Below are positions 1-10,932 of a DNA stretch of 64,000 nt, in pieces. Position 1 is the first letter of the stretch, and every line of letters begins with the position of its first letter. Position numbers and translations under genes: made by a program. Below the pieces are notes generated by a model, which did not search any database, was not told the origin of the DNA, and was given only the letters and a program-made list of their open reading frames with translations. This stretch comes from Paraniabella defluvii (GTDB lineage Bacteria > Bacteroidota > Bacteroidia > Chitinophagales > Chitinophagaceae), in assembly GCA_019316985.1 (NCBI GenBank), contig CP079215.1, positions 4,526,001 to 4,590,000 on the forward strand, written 5' to 3'.

Positions 1-443
1 CGTACGCTCCAGTAATTCTGCCACCTCTGTATGGCCCATATTTTGTGCGAAAGTTCTCAGCGTTCCGTAGGTAGCTATTTCATAATGTTCTACTTTCTGT
101 GCAGCAAGTATCAATGCGGCATCTCGGGTATAGCTGTTTTTTCGGTGTCGCTGATGATAGACTCTGCCTCTTCAATCAAACCTTCCATAGCCTTACATTT
201 TTTGCTGTCAGACTCCTCGTCTAAAAGGTCGAAAATGCGTTCCAGGTTTTCTATATGAAGTTGCGTATCGCTGGTATGTTTATAAAAAGCGGCAGCAAGC
301 TCTTCGCTGGTGCTGGCCTCCTGCATTTTAGGCAGTGCCTTTATTAGCGACAGTTCTGCGCCGTAAATGTCTCTCAGTTCCTCCACAAAAAACTGGTGAA
401 ATTCGCTGTTTTGCATGTCTGAAAATTTGTTGGAAATTGTCAT
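1..443 (-). CDS. DUF892 (YciF-like) ferritin-like protein, 3' end cut by window edge
   Basis: The translation starts MTISNKFSDMQ and is a helical ferritin-like protein of the DUF892/YciE-YciF family, associated in other bacteria with stress responses. After about residue 100 the frame shifts (near 128-133) and continues to the window edge with AALILAAQKVEHYEIATYG, the helix carrying the family's conserved Glu/His metal-ligand pattern. The gene is therefore longer than the intact stretch from 443 and lacks its C-terminus only because the window ends. It lies just downstream of another stress-type gene (DUF4142) on the same strand. Function beyond the family assignment is not visible. Confidence 0.8.
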
Positions 444-524
444 AGTGATTGTTTTTTTAAGTTAATGAATAACTAAGTTTAATATTTAAGGTCTGATATC
501 CCGTTTCTAATATCTGTTATCCCT

Positions 525-1092
525 TTACTTCCTCTTCAATAATACACTGTCTATTCGCCGGGCTTCGGCAAGATGGTGTTCCAGCGTGGGAATTTTAGAG
601 GTCGCCCATTTGCGCAGGTCGGGATCTTTTCCTTCATTCGCCTGTTCGCGAAACGCTTCAATATCTTCCTCGTGATCTTTTATCATAAACGAAATGTATT
701 CACGGTCGAACTCACCTGCTTGCTTTTCATTAAGCTCATTATATTTTTTTGCTTGTCTTCGCTCAAAGCGGCAGGAAGGCTTATGTTTTTGTTTGTGCAA
801 GTGATTTAAGTTCATCATTGGCTCCAGAATGATCAGTTGTCATCATGTTTCCAAAATCTTTAACTTCCTTATGAGTGGCTTTTGTTTGGGCCAGTTTACC
901 CAGTTCTACCTCCATCATTCCTCCATCTGCCGCTTTTACGGCAAACGCTGCATCTGATTCTACCTGGGTATTGTCAAATTTCGCTTCGTTTTGGTCTTCC
1001 GCTGTTTCCTTTGAGTCTGAGCTTTGTTGCCGGTTTTCACAGGCGGCAATACATAAGGCCAGTAGCATGCTGGCGGCGATTAACTTTTTCAT
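525..1092 (-). CDS. DUF4142 lipoprotein (frameshifted)
   Basis: The N-terminus is a lipoprotein signal (MKKLIAASMLLALCIAAC, lipobox ending at Cys18), followed by an acidic linker and a DUF4142 helical domain. The first frame carries the motif DFGNMMTTDHSGANDELK. A frameshift near 785-800 moves to a second frame with KYNELNEKQAGEFDREYISFM, DHEEDIEAF and a C-terminal TLEHHLAEA helix, the order typical of DUF4142. Restored length is about 188 residues, normal for the family. These are periplasmic or outer-membrane-anchored helical bundles of unknown activity, often near DUF892 or other stress genes as here. Confidence 0.82.
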
Positions 1093-1509
1093 ATTGAACG
1101 GCTTTTATTAAACAAATAATATGACCAGGTAAATATGGGCCTCAATAGCCATGCCGGAACAGACCGGGGAGCATAAACAGGTTTCAACCCGTTTAAACAT
1201 CAACAATTTATATGGATAGCAGCACTGTTTTGAACCCGGGAATTAAAAAGGCATACAAGGGATGTGTAAAATACTATACATATTGTAGCGCCTATTGCAG
1301 GCCGTTCTTCTTCAAACGCATACAAAAGGTAACGTCAGAGGCAGATGTGTTCCTGTATGCTTGTGGAAATATGGTTGTTTTTATTGATTTTAATTGTAAT
1401 GTTTATATTTTAGTGGCCACGCCATCATTACGGATAGCTAACAAATACAAGCCGGGGCGGTTACATTTTTAAAGAAGTTGTTTCCCGGGATATATAAAAG
1501 TGTCAATTC
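1093..1509. other. Intergenic stretch without a supported gene
   Basis: Divergent intergenic region between the minus-strand DUF4142 gene and the plus-strand lipoprotein gene, so it should hold promoters for both. I do not see a clear TAnnTTTG element. An 86-codon open frame at 1212-1472 has no recognisable family, a biased composition and no partner, and I do not call it. Confidence 0.5.
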
Positions 1510-2096
1510 ATGAAAAGGAATGTTGTTCTGTTTTTAATTATTATAAGTTTTACCGGCTGCGGCCTGGAGCAGCGTAAAAAAGAACTGGAGCAAAGAGAAG
1601 CCAGCGTCACCGATCGGGAGCGTGCTTTAGTATTAAAAGAAAAAGAGTTGAAGCTTTGGGAAGACAGCCTGAAAAGGAATATGACCCTGAAGGATTCGTC
1701 TTTTCTATTAAACGACAGTAGTACGGTGCCGCTGCCAGACTCACTTTCGGGAGCATGGGACGTAAATATGCTCTGTACTAAAACTAATTGCAATGGTTTT
1801 GCTGTAGGAGACACACGCAAAGAAACCTGGATGTTTATTAAAAGAGATGAAGCGGTAAGCGTAAGAGCTATGCAGGAGATCAGCTGATCAGGTTATATAT
1901 AGGCACTTTTAACGGTGACGGGTTCCAGTTATCAGTGCCTCCGGCTGCTTCAGACTCCCTTTCTTCTTCCATGACTGTAAACCTGAAGGTAGAAGGTGCT
2001 AACAGGCTTTCCGGAGAGCGGGTGATCCGCCAGTCAGGCGGCTGTAGTTCCATTTTTAAAGTAGATGTAACGCGCGCCGCTGTTTCCAAAAAATAA
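1510..2096 (+). CDS. Lipoprotein with N-terminal coiled coil (frameshifted)
   Basis: Starts MKRNVVLFLIIISFTGC, a signal peptide with lipobox FTGC (Cys17). Residues about 20-60 are a charged heptad-rich helix (KKELEQREASVTDRERAL), likely a coiled coil. The rest contains SLSGAWDVNMLCTKTNC and, after a frameshift near 1875-1890, LYIGTFNGDGFQLSVPPAAS and ends VTRAAVSKK. The SGAWDV start and the later beta-rich segment resemble small lipocalin-like ligand-binding domains, but I cannot name the family. Restored length about 195 residues. It precedes the antiporter gene by 23 bp and may be co-transcribed. Confidence 0.62.
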
Positions 2097-2119
2097 CCTG
2101 AATCCTCATATTGATCTGT

Positions 2120-4262
2120 ATGTTACTAAATATTGCTGATCTCAGCCTGCCGATATCTGATCCGATCTTAAGATATTTAATCGTGATCCTGATCGTTTTA
2201 CTGGCGCCTATTTTATTAAACAAATTAAAGATCCCACACCTCATCGGATTAATTATTGCCGGAGCCGCTATAGGTCCGAATGGTTTTGGCATATTGGAGA
2301 GAGACAGTAGTATAGTGGTTTCAGGCACTACCGGCCTGCTCTATATCATGTTTCTGGCAGGGCTTGAGATTGACCTGGTCGAATTCAAAAAAATAAATGG
2401 AAAAGCGTGGGCTTTGGTTTATATACTTTTTGTATTCCTATGATCATAGGTACTTTATCCAGCTATTATATACTCCATTTTGACTGGATGACCTCTGTCT
2501 TATTGGGTAGCTTAATTTCATCCCATACATTATTGGCATATCCTATTGCCAGCAAGCTGGGTATTACCAAAGATAAGTCGGTTAACATAACAGTGGGCGG
2601 TACCATGATCACCGACACACTGGCATTGCTGGTATTGGCGGCTATTGTAGGCATGACCAGGGGAGAAGCAGGAACGGCATTCTGGATACGGTTAGGCTCC
2701 TCTATTCTGGCATTCGGCCTTATCGTGTTATTGGTATTTCCTATTATAGCGCGGTGGTTTTTTAAGGTAGTAAGCGACAAAATATCGCAGTTCATTTTTG
2801 TGATGGTGATGGTATACCTGGGAGCGGTGCTGGCTGAATTCGCAGGGGTGGAGGGCATTATTGGAGCCTTCCTGGCCGGTCTGGCGCTAAACAGGCTGAT
2901 ACCTCATACATCACCGTTAATGAACCGGGTAGAGTTTGTAGGTAATGCTTTATTTATCCCGTTCTTCCTGATTAGTGTAGGTATGCTGATCGATTTCAGC
3001 GTTTTTGTAAAAAGTATAGGCACATTGAAAGTTGCGGCTGTACTTACCCTGGGTGTGATCGTTGCAAAATGGCTAGCAGCCTGGGCTACAACCAAAACGT
3101 TTAAAATGAGCAGCAATCAGTTGCGTGTTATTTTTGGATTAAGCGTGGCGCAGGCAGCAGCCACACTGGCGGCCGTAATGGTAGGCTATAACATTGTAAT
3201 TTCAGAAACTCCCGAGGGTGTACCTATCAGGCTCTTAAATGAAGATGTGCTGAATGGTTCTATATTGGTAATATTGATTACCTGTACCCTGGCATCATTT
3301 GTTACCCAGAAGGGCGGCCGCCAGCTGGCTGAGGAAACTGAAGCCGATAAAGACCAACAGGATACAGCAGATGCAGAGGGTATGAACATTCTTATAGCTG
3401 CCAATACTGTGGGGAAAACCGAGCAGCTGGTGCAGCTGGCACTGAATATCAGGAGGCATAACCCGCTTGATAAAATGTATGCACTCAATATTATTAATAA
3501 GCATGAAGCCCCTGATGAGTCTGATAATAATGCCAAAAAAATATTGCACCTGGCTATGCAAACAGGTGCCTCAGCCGATATTGAAATTGAAGAAGTGATC
3601 CGCTATGATACCGTGGTAAACGGTATCAGCGGGGAAGTAAAGGCAAAGAAAATTACCGACCTGATAATGGGGTATAGTACAAAGCCTTATAGTTCTGATA
3701 AAAGTTTTCAACTGATCAACGGTATATTAGCTAATGAGCAAATTACCACCTATGTGTATAACCCCGTACAGCCAATTTCTACTATAAAAAGAATATTGTG
3801 GTAATACCTCCTCATGCTGAAAGAGAGCGGGTTTTACTATTGGCTGTCTAACCTCTGGACGCTGGCTAAAAACTGCGGAGGTGGTGTGAAGTTTTTCGCT
3901 GCCGCAGAACTTGCACCGGTTTTTAAAACACTCAATGAACTGAATCCCATTAGTTACAGCTTTTCAGAGTTTACACGCTGGGAAGATTTATTGGTGCTGG
4001 GAAGAGAGGTAGGGCCTGACGACCTGCTTACTTTTGTGCTGAGTCGTAAAGGGAGAATTTCCCACAATGCGCATATGGATAAAATCTTTTCTTACCTGGA
4101 TAAGTACTTCAGGCAGAATAATTTTTGCTGATCTATCCTTCGCAGAAAAAAACGGATATGCAGGACGATTTCTTTGCAGGCGCTCACAACCGTGTTCTCG
4201 ACGGATCGGTAGACATACATGAGCTGGGCAAAGAGATAGAAAAACTTTTTACAGGAAAGTAG
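2120..4262 (+). CDS. KefB-type monovalent cation:proton antiporter with C-terminal USP-like domain (frameshifted)
   Basis: Restored protein of about 710 residues. The N-terminal two-thirds is a CPA2/KefB sodium-proton exchanger domain with many hydrophobic helices; visible segments include NKLKIPHLIGLIIAGAAIGP, SSHTLLAYPIASKLGI, GTMITDTLALLVLAAIVG and VEGIIGAFLAGLALNRLIP. The C-terminal part (from MNILIAANTVGKTEQL) looks like a universal-stress-protein fold and continues with DLLVLGREVGPDDLLTFVLSR, a motif pair known from Bacteroidota homologues. Frameshifts are inferred near 2425, 3797, 3830 and 4125, and the last frame ends HELGKEIEKLFTGK. ATG 2120 is preferred over the TTG at 2111. Likely role: inner-membrane K+/Na+-H+ exchange. 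Confidence 0.85.
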
Positions 4263-4295
4263 CTCCGCGGAATTAGAACCGGTGCGCGATCATTT

Positions 4296-6143
4296 TCAAT
4301 CTGAATAGGTTTGCAGTTGTTTGCGGTACTTAATAAGAATCGTAGGTTTGGATATAAAGCCTATAAATCTCTCTTCTTGGTCAAGTACCGGCAAATGCCA
4401 GGCATCTGTCTGGTCAAATTTTTGAACAACCTCTACCATATCTTCGCCTTCGTGAATTAAAACCGGAGGCTCTTTCATAATGCTTGAAATGCTGTAGGAT
4501 TCAGGATTGCTGGAAAATATAACCGGTTTTAGATCGTCTAAAGTTAACATACCGGTAAATTTCTGCTTGTCATCAACGATGGCAAATACATTTTTACTTC
4601 CCGTTTTAACCATGCTGAGCAGCTGGTTAATAGAAGCGTTGATAGGAATGGTTTGAGGATTGGAATCAATAACATCAGCTACCTGTAATCTTGTGATCAG
4701 GTTTTTATCGTGCTCGCGTGTAAATATCTTTCCTTCATCAGCCAGCTTTTTCAGGTCGGGCGATATAGGTGAGAATCTTTTTGCCACCAGGAAGGAAATA
4801 ACCGAAACAATCATCAGCGGTATAAACAGGTCGTACCCAAAGCTGGATTCGGCGATCAGGAATATAGCTGTAAGGGGGCATATAATGCGCCGCTCATTAC
4901 ACCAGCCATTCCTGCCAATACAAGATTGGTTTCAGGCACATCGCTTAAACCTATTAATTTACAAACCTGAGCAAATAAAAACCCCAATGTACCACCGGCA
5001 AACAGCGATGGCGCAAAATTGCCGCCGTTGCCCCCACTGAAGATGGTAATAGGAGTGGCAAACGCCTTTAACATGCAAATCAATGCCAGGAAGATAATGA
5101 TTGTCCACTTTAAGCTCGAAATACCTGAAAAAACTATTGTGTATTACAAATTCAACATGGCCGTTGGTGAATGACTTTATAGCGTCATATCCCTCGCCAA
5201 ACAGCGGCGGCAAAGCTACGCATAGCAGCGACAGCATTGCTCCTCCCAACATAGCCCTTCTCATTTTTGATAAACGGAGGCGGGCAATAAAATGCTCTAC
5301 TTTCTGCGCAACTACCACGAAGTACCTCGCATAAAAGGCCGTAAGTAAACCCAATACCAGGTAAAAGGGAGTGTTATGATAATTAAAAGGCTCCCTGGTA
5401 TGAAAACGGAAAAGCACATCTTCCTGCAATAACACTTTCGAAACCAGGCTACCACAAATAGCCGCCACCACCAGCGGAACGAAATCTGAAAAAACCACGC
5501 CGGTTAATAATATTTCAAAAGCGAACATAATACCGGCGATGGGCGCGTTAAAAGCAGAAGCAATACCAGCGGTAGCTCCGGCGGCAAGCAGCAGGGTACG
5601 TTCTTTATAATTCAGCTTGTAGGTTTGCGCAAAGTTAGAGCCAATAGCCGATCCCGTTACCGCTATGGGGCTTTCCAGTCCTGCAGATCCTCCCAGTCCT
5701 ACCGTGACAGCACTTTGTATTACCTGCGAGTACATTTTTACCGACGAAACAATACTGGAGTTTTGTGCAATCTCGTAAAGTATGGCGCCAATACCTTTCC
5801 GGTCCTGCCCCTTAAAAAAGTAAGCACAATAGCCGTGGTAAGCACAATTCCAAGGAATGGAAAAATGATATAAAAAAGTATCTGGTATTCGAAATGTATC
5901 TTATGACTGATAAAGTAGTGAATATAATGAACCAGCGACTTTAGCGCTACACCAGCCAACCCGGCTGTACAGCCTACTAACATCCCCGAGAGAATAAGAA
6001 ACTGGGTTCGGTTCATACGGCTCTTGAGCCAGAATAAAATTACTTCATAGCTTCTTACTTTCCGGATACTGTATCGGGTGAAATTTCTTTTGAATTTTAA
6101 AAAACTATGATATTTTTCAGGTAACTTTTGCGCACGGTTCCAT
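4296..6143 (-). CDS. ClC-family chloride channel/transporter with CBS domains (frameshifted)
   Basis: Membrane protein of the voltage-gated chloride channel family. In order: LVGCTAGLAGVALKSLVH helix, the filter segment GLGGSAGLESP, the helix NAPIAGIMFAFEILL, SGGNGGNFAPSLFAGGTLG, and two C-terminal CBS domains (residues encoded at about 4300-4700, e.g. QTIPINASINQLL and SSIMKEPPVLIHEGEDM). Frameshifts lie near 5737, 5060 and 4830. The first clear ATG is 6016, but the same frame stays open upstream with a basic segment (RYSIRKVRSYEVILFWLK). An ATG at 6143 sits 22 nt downstream of a TACCTTTG promoter element, so I extend the gene there, assuming one more indel. The position of the usual proton glutamate is Ile, see findings. 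Confidence 0.85.
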
Positions 6144-6164
6144 TTTTTTATAATACCAATATGC

Positions 6165-6172
6165 CAAAGGTA
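6165..6172 (-). promoter_or_regulatory. Bacteroidota -7 element TACCTTTG for the ClC gene
   Basis: Minus-strand TACCTTTG matches the Bacteroidota consensus TAnnTTTG. It lies just upstream of an ATG at 6143 and points into the ClC gene, supporting the longer N-terminus. Confidence 0.5.
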
Positions 6173-6540
6173 TTAAAGAGAAACACAGGGCAAAAGAATA
6201 TTTTCTATATAGGCTTAGGTTTCCGGCCGGAAAGCAGTACGAATCAGTAATGTGGTACTGTGGCTGTCATTACTCACTATGTAGCGGGATATACGCTTAC
6301 ACGGTAAATGTATGACCATAATTTTTCTTTCTATTTAGTTGCTGCTAAGGGTATCTGCTCGCTAATAGCTTCATAAGCAGGCGGCTGGTTTAAGGCATCG
6401 ATAGCAAGGCCACTGAACAGCTTCAGTTGTTTGCAGCCGGAAAATATGATGCCGGCCGTGGCATTAAATTAGTGCGGGGTTGAATGTCTTATTTGATAAA
6501 CGATATCTGAAACTCATTTTCTCATTTAAAATTTAGTATT
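6173..6540. other. Intergenic stretch, nothing recognised
   Basis: About 370 bp between the ClC promoter and the small membrane protein gene at 6541. No coding signature, hairpin terminator or repeat was seen. A promoter for the 6541 gene is expected here but I cannot place it. Confidence 0.4.
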
Positions 6541-6760
6541 ATGTCTAATCATTCTGAAGGAAAAGTAGCGGAAGCAATAGAGAACCAAACGGCGAAGTTG
6601 CCTTCCGACACGTATTTGTGGGCTTCTGTAGCTGCAATGGCTGCTTCGCTGGCTTTTAAAATGCTTAAACAGGATCACCGCGCCTTGTTTATAGGACAGT
6701 GGGCCGCACCTTTCCTGTTATTTGGCATTTATAACAAGATTGTTAAGACCCAGGGGCTGA
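6541..6760 (+). CDS. Small membrane protein, about 72 residues
   Basis: Starts MSNHSEGKVAEAIENQTAKL and has one or two hydrophobic segments (YLWASVAAMAASLAFKML and FIGQWAAPFLLFGIYNKI). The open frame formally runs on to 6972, but removing one G from the GGGG run at 6753-6756 gives a stop at 6758-6760 after IVKTQG. A strong intrinsic terminator starts at 6793, inside the longer frame. I therefore read a short protein followed by a terminator. I recognise similar small hydrophobic proteins in Bacteroidota but no named family; function unknown. Confidence 0.6.
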
Positions 6761-6792
6761 TTGATGGTGCAGTTTTATTCCGGCTTTTATTT

Positions 6793-6816
6793 AAAGGTTC
6801 TTCGGGAACCTTTTTT
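6793..6816 (+). terminator. Rho-independent terminator
   Basis: Eight-base-pair stem AAAGGTTC/GAACCTTT with loop TTCGG followed by a T run. It ends the small membrane protein transcript and shows that the open frame continuing through it is spurious. Confidence 0.8.
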
Positions 6817-6985
6817 GGGTTTACCGGGGTTATGAAACACCAGGAAGAGTGCTACAGCTATTTGAAGAAACATGATATGTGGACAACATACCACAGCGTT
6901 TGGAAAAACAACCACATTATCTCGCCGGGAAGCGCTTTGATCAGCGATAAACGCAGATGGCTTCATATTTGACACCGCTTCAACC

Positions 6986-7968
6986 ATGATGATCCTACCT
7001 AAAAATAAGATCAGGGTTTTTACCTGGCATATACATGGAAGTTATCTCTATTATCTATCGCAAGGGCCTTTCGAAATTTATATACCGGTTAATGAAGCCC
7101 GCAGCGAAGGCTATTATGGCCGGGGCAACACTTTTCCGTTTGGAGATAACGTGCACGAAGTGCCGGTGAGCGAACTCAAAGACCTGCAATTTGATGTGCT
7201 GTTATTTCAATCCTTTAAAAATTACCAAAAGGACCAGTTTGAAGTACTTACAGCCAAACAACGTAGTGCGCCCCAAATATACCTGGAGCATAATACGCCG
7301 CATGGAACAGCCGCTACCACACGGCATTATGTAAATGACCCGGATATACTGCTGGTACATGTAACTCATTTTAACCGGCTGATGTGGGACAATGGCCAAA
7401 CTCCTGCCATTGTGATCCCACACGGTGTGACCGACAGCAAGGTTCCCTACAGCGGTACTTATGCAAAAGGATTTGTTGCCATTAATCACCTGCCACATCG
7501 CGGGCGTGTATTGGGATGGGATATTTTCCGAAAGGTGAACCGTACCATTCCCTCGATCTGGCAGGCATGGGAAATGAAGGCTATGGTATCGGGGAAGTGC
7601 TACACCCGCAGTTGCCGGAAGTAAGATCCCGGTATCGCTTTCTTTTTCACCCGGTACGGCATACCAGCCTGGCATTAGCGGTATGCGAAGCCATGATGGC
7701 TGGCGTTCCTGTGGTAGGGCTGGCTACCACCGAGCTGGTAACTGCAATCACCAACGGTGTAAACGGATGGATACACACCAATACAGATATACTGATCGAC
7801 AATATGAAGAGCTTGCTGAAAGATCGTTTAAAAGCTAAAAAAATGGGAAGAGCCGGCCAGGAAACTGCGATGGAATTATGGAATATACAGCAGTTCTCTA
7901 AAAGATGGCAGCATGCTTTTGAGCAGGTATTGGCTTCAAAAAAACAACCTTTAAACCTTGTACTATAA
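6986..7968 (+). CDS. GT-B glycosyltransferase (GT1/GT4-like), frameshifted
   Basis: Restored protein of about 327 residues. N-terminal Rossmann-like half: KIRVFTWHIHGSYLYYLSQ, YLEHNTPHGTAATT and a VIPHGV motif. C-terminal half after a frameshift near 7550: DLAGMGNEGYGIG, then FHPVRHTSLALAVCEAMMAGVPVVG, which is the acceptor/donor-site signature of GT-B retaining enzymes (Glu in CEAMMAG). It transfers a sugar from a nucleotide-sugar donor; acceptor unknown. First gene of the plus-strand half of the saccharide locus, 15 bp before the next glycosyltransferase. ATG 6986 is followed by a second ATG at 6989. Confidence 0.82.
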
Positions 7969-7983
7969 TTTAAAAATAATACT

Positions 7984-9243
7984 ATGAATAAGAGCATTGC
8001 ATTGATAAGTGATCATGCCTCTCCCTTAGCAGCCCGGGAAGTATAGATAACGGCGGACAAAATATTTACGTAAAAGAACTGGCTATTGAGCTGGCTGAAC
8101 AGGGGTGTAGCGTAGATATTTACACACGCTGGGAAAACATTGCATTACCACAGGTCTTAAAACTGGGTAAAAATATCCGCCTGATCCACATAAAGGCAGG
8201 GCCTAAAAAGTGTATTCCCAAAGAGCAGTTAGTTCCATACCGGGAGGCGTTTGCTGATAATATGATCACTTTCATGAAAATATATGGTATTCGCTACGAT
8301 GTGGTGCATGCCAACTTTTTATCAGTGCCTATGTTGCCATGCGCATTAAAGAACGGATGTGTATACCGTATGTGATCACGTTTCATGCCCTGGGTAAAGT
8401 ACGCCGCATGCATCAGGGTAATAACGACCTGTTTCCGCCGGAACGTATCCATATCGAGCAGCAGGCTATTAACCTGGCAGATGCTATTGTGGCCGAATGC
8501 CCGCAGGACCGGCAGGATTTGCTGGAGCATTATGACGCGCCTGCTGAAAAAATTACCGTTATACCTTGTGGTGTGAATACTAAAACGTTTTTCAATACGG
8601 GTAAAAAATCATCACGTGTACGATTGCATATTCCTGCGGACGATTTTGTGATACTGCAGTTGGGGCGCATGGTACCCCGCAAGGGAATTGAGAATGTGAT
8701 CAGGGCTACTGCTGTTGCTGTAAAAAGAGGTATTAAATGCCAGTTGGTTATTGTTGGCGGTACTGCAGACAATGATGCGGAGCATCTTCGTCTCAAAAAG
8801 CTCTGCGAAGACCTGTATATAACGGATGTAGTAAGTTTTGTGGGACAACAGGAACAAATGGAGCTGAAATACTATTACTCCGCTGCCGACGTATTTGTAT
8901 CTACACCATGGTATGAGCCTTTTGGTATTACACCACTGGAAGCCATGGCCTGTAAAACACCGGTGATCGGATCCAGGGTGGGGGCATACAGTTTAGCGTA
9001 AAAGAACTAGAGACCGGCTTGCTGGTAGATCCTGAGCAACCGGTGGCATTAGCCGATACTTTCGAGTACCTGAGCCGTAATACCCACCTGTTGGAGAGGA
9101 TGGGAGAGCGGGGACTGGAACGGGTGAAGTCGCTCTTTACCTGGCGACGTATTGCACAGGAGATGCTGCTGATGTATCAGCTTAAATGTACCGGCTTCCG
9201 TAACAACTTCCTACCAGATGAGCAATCTGCCTGGTCATTATAG
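7984..9243 (+). CDS. GT4-family glycosyltransferase (frameshifted)
   Basis: About 419 residues after restoring frames. Begins MNKSIALISDHASPL, then after a shift near 8035 GSIDNGGQNIYVKELA, the nucleotide-sugar loop typical of sucrose-phosphate-synthase-like GT4 enzymes. Later come VITFHALGKVRR, VIPCGVNTKTF, ILQLGRMVPRKGIENVI and the retaining-enzyme signature EPFGITPLEAMACKTPVIGS. Further shifts near 8320 and 8990 are needed to reach the end (GLLVDPEQPVALADTFEYLS). Cytoplasmic enzyme; donor and acceptor are not deducible. Sits between another glycosyltransferase and a GmhB-like phosphatase. Confidence 0.87.
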
Positions 9244-9267
9244 TAGTATTCCCTTGCTTAAAAGCTG

Positions 9268-9854
9268 ATGATATTTAATACAACACCGGCAAGCCCGGCT
9301 ATATTCATTGATAAGGATGGTACCCTGGTACGGGATGTGCCTTACAATATCGACCCGGAATTACTGGAGTTTACCCCAGGCGCAGTGCCATTTTTAGCAG
9401 CCATGAAGAAAGCCGGATTTAAGCTGATATTGGTAACGAATCAGCCGGGCATAGCTATGAACCTGTTTAAAGAGACCGCGTTTTTGAATTATATAGGCCA
9501 CATGAACCAGCAACTAAACTCCCGCCTCGATGGTGTTTACTATTGTGCACACAATCGCCCGGGCGCCGATGGCCGTTTTCACTGCGACTGTCGCAAACCC
9601 TTACCGGGGCTTATATTAAAGGCGGCATTTGAACAGAAGATTTCTCTGGAAGATTCATGGATGATTGGTGATATACTGGATGATGTAGAAGCTGGTAACC
9701 GGGCCGGATGCCAAACCATCCTGTTGAATAACGGGGCGAAACCGAATGGATTGCCGGCCCTATGCGAACGCCCGACTTTACCGTGAAGAGATTTGAAGAA
9801 GCAGAGGCGATCATTCTTAAAAAAGCACATCATGAAACCCGATCCCGGTATTAA
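9268..9854 (+). CDS. HAD-IIIA phosphatase, GmhB-like (frameshifted near the end)
   Basis: About 195 residues. HAD motif I is FIDKDGTLV, motif II ILVTNQPGIA, and motif IV IGDILDDVEAGNRAGC. Between them lies a Cys-rich loop CAHNRP...HCDCRKPLPGL, matching the Cys-X-His...Cys-X-Cys zinc site of D-glycero-D-manno-heptose-1,7-bisphosphate phosphatase (GmhB). By family it removes the 7-phosphate of heptose bisphosphate; histidinol-phosphate phosphatase is the alternative. A frameshift near 9740-9760 gives a C-terminus MRTPDFTVKRFEEAEAIIL that overlaps the following gene start by 23 bp, indicating translational coupling. Confidence 0.8.
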
Positions 9855-10932
9855 ACGTATCCTTTGCATCAGGCCCGATAATATGGGTGATATACTTATG
9901 AGCACACCGGCGATAAGGGCTTTGAAAGATTATTTCGGGGCGCATATTACCCTGCTCACTTCCCGCCAGGGCAGTCCTGTAGCGGGTTTTATACCCGAAA
10001 TAGATGCCACCATTGTAGCCGATTTACCATGGGTTAAGTTATCGGGTACGGTGGCTGATATAGGGCCGGTCATCGAAGAGCTGCGCTCAGGTGCTTTTGA
10101 TCTTGCTGTTATTTTTACGGTATTCAGCCAGAGCGCATTACCATCGGCCCTTCTGGCCTGGATGGCGGGTATTCCGCGCCGGCTCGCCTATGCCAGAGAA
10201 AATCCTTACGAATTACTTACACACTGGGTGCCCGATGATGAACCCTTCGGGCTCATACATCATCAGGTACATCGTGATCTGAAATTGGTGGCAACCATCG
10301 GTGCACGCACTTTAACTACTGCATTAAGTTTAGAAGTGCCTGCCGCAGCAGGCATCAGCTTATCTGCAAAACTGGGCAGGAAAGGAGTTGATGAAACAAG
10401 ACCCTTTATGATATTGCATGCGGGTACCACAGATCTGAAGCGCGAATATGCAATGGAGAAATGGATTGCTATTGGAAAAAAGTTATACAGCGCTGTAATG
10501 TTCCTCTTCTCTTAACCGGTAGCGAAAAAGAAAACAAAATGACCTATCCTATTTGGAAGGGAATAGATGACCCGCTTTGCTATAATCTCGCCGGTCAGCT
10601 AAAGCTGGATGAGTTGCTAAGCCTCATAAAGAAATGCCGGCTGCTGATAACCGTGAATTCGCTGCCGGTGCACATAGCATCCGCTTTAAAAAAGCCGGTG
10701 GTAGTGGTGTATGCTAAAACGAACCCCAGCATACCCCTGGCAAACACCTCACCAGGTACTATATTTTGAGGTACCGCAGGCTTTGCAAAGCCAGAACCGG
10801 TTACTGCATTTTATGGCGCGTACTCACTGCTGGCAAGGGCCGGAGGCTACGGTAAACCAGGTGGTTACTGCGGTGGTGTCAATGTTGCATCAGGATATAA
10901 GCTGTGAGGCTGTGGCCAGTACGTTATCGTAA
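9832..10932 (+). CDS. GT9 (heptosyltransferase-family) glycosyltransferase (frameshifted)
   Basis: About 366 residues. N-terminus KRILCIRPDNMGDILMSTPA is the GT9 signature (ADP-heptose:LPS heptosyltransferase family), followed by ALKDYFGAHITLLTSRQG. The C-terminal half has ILHAGTTDLKREYAMEKW, then after a shift near 10490 VPLLLTGSEKEN, LAGQLKLDELLSLIKKCRLL and VHIASALKKPVVVVYAKTNP, the usual ADP-sugar binding region. A second shift near 10725 leads to a C-terminus ending ASTLS. It overlaps the HAD gene start-to-end and its 3' end overlaps by 43 bp the 3' end of a convergent GT9 gene. Confidence 0.86.

Noticed and set aside
1212..1472. 86-codon ORF in the DUF4142-lipoprotein spacer
   Set aside because: No family, no ribosome-binding or promoter context, and a composition unlike neighbouring genes.
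6761..6972. Open frame continuing the small membrane protein to 143 codons
   Set aside because: A strong intrinsic terminator (6793-6816) lies inside it and a one-base correction gives a stop at 6760.
9793..9831. Longer N-terminus for the first GT9 gene
   Set aside because: The extension (KKQRRSFLKKH) is the HAD gene read in another frame; GT9 similarity begins just after ATG 9832.
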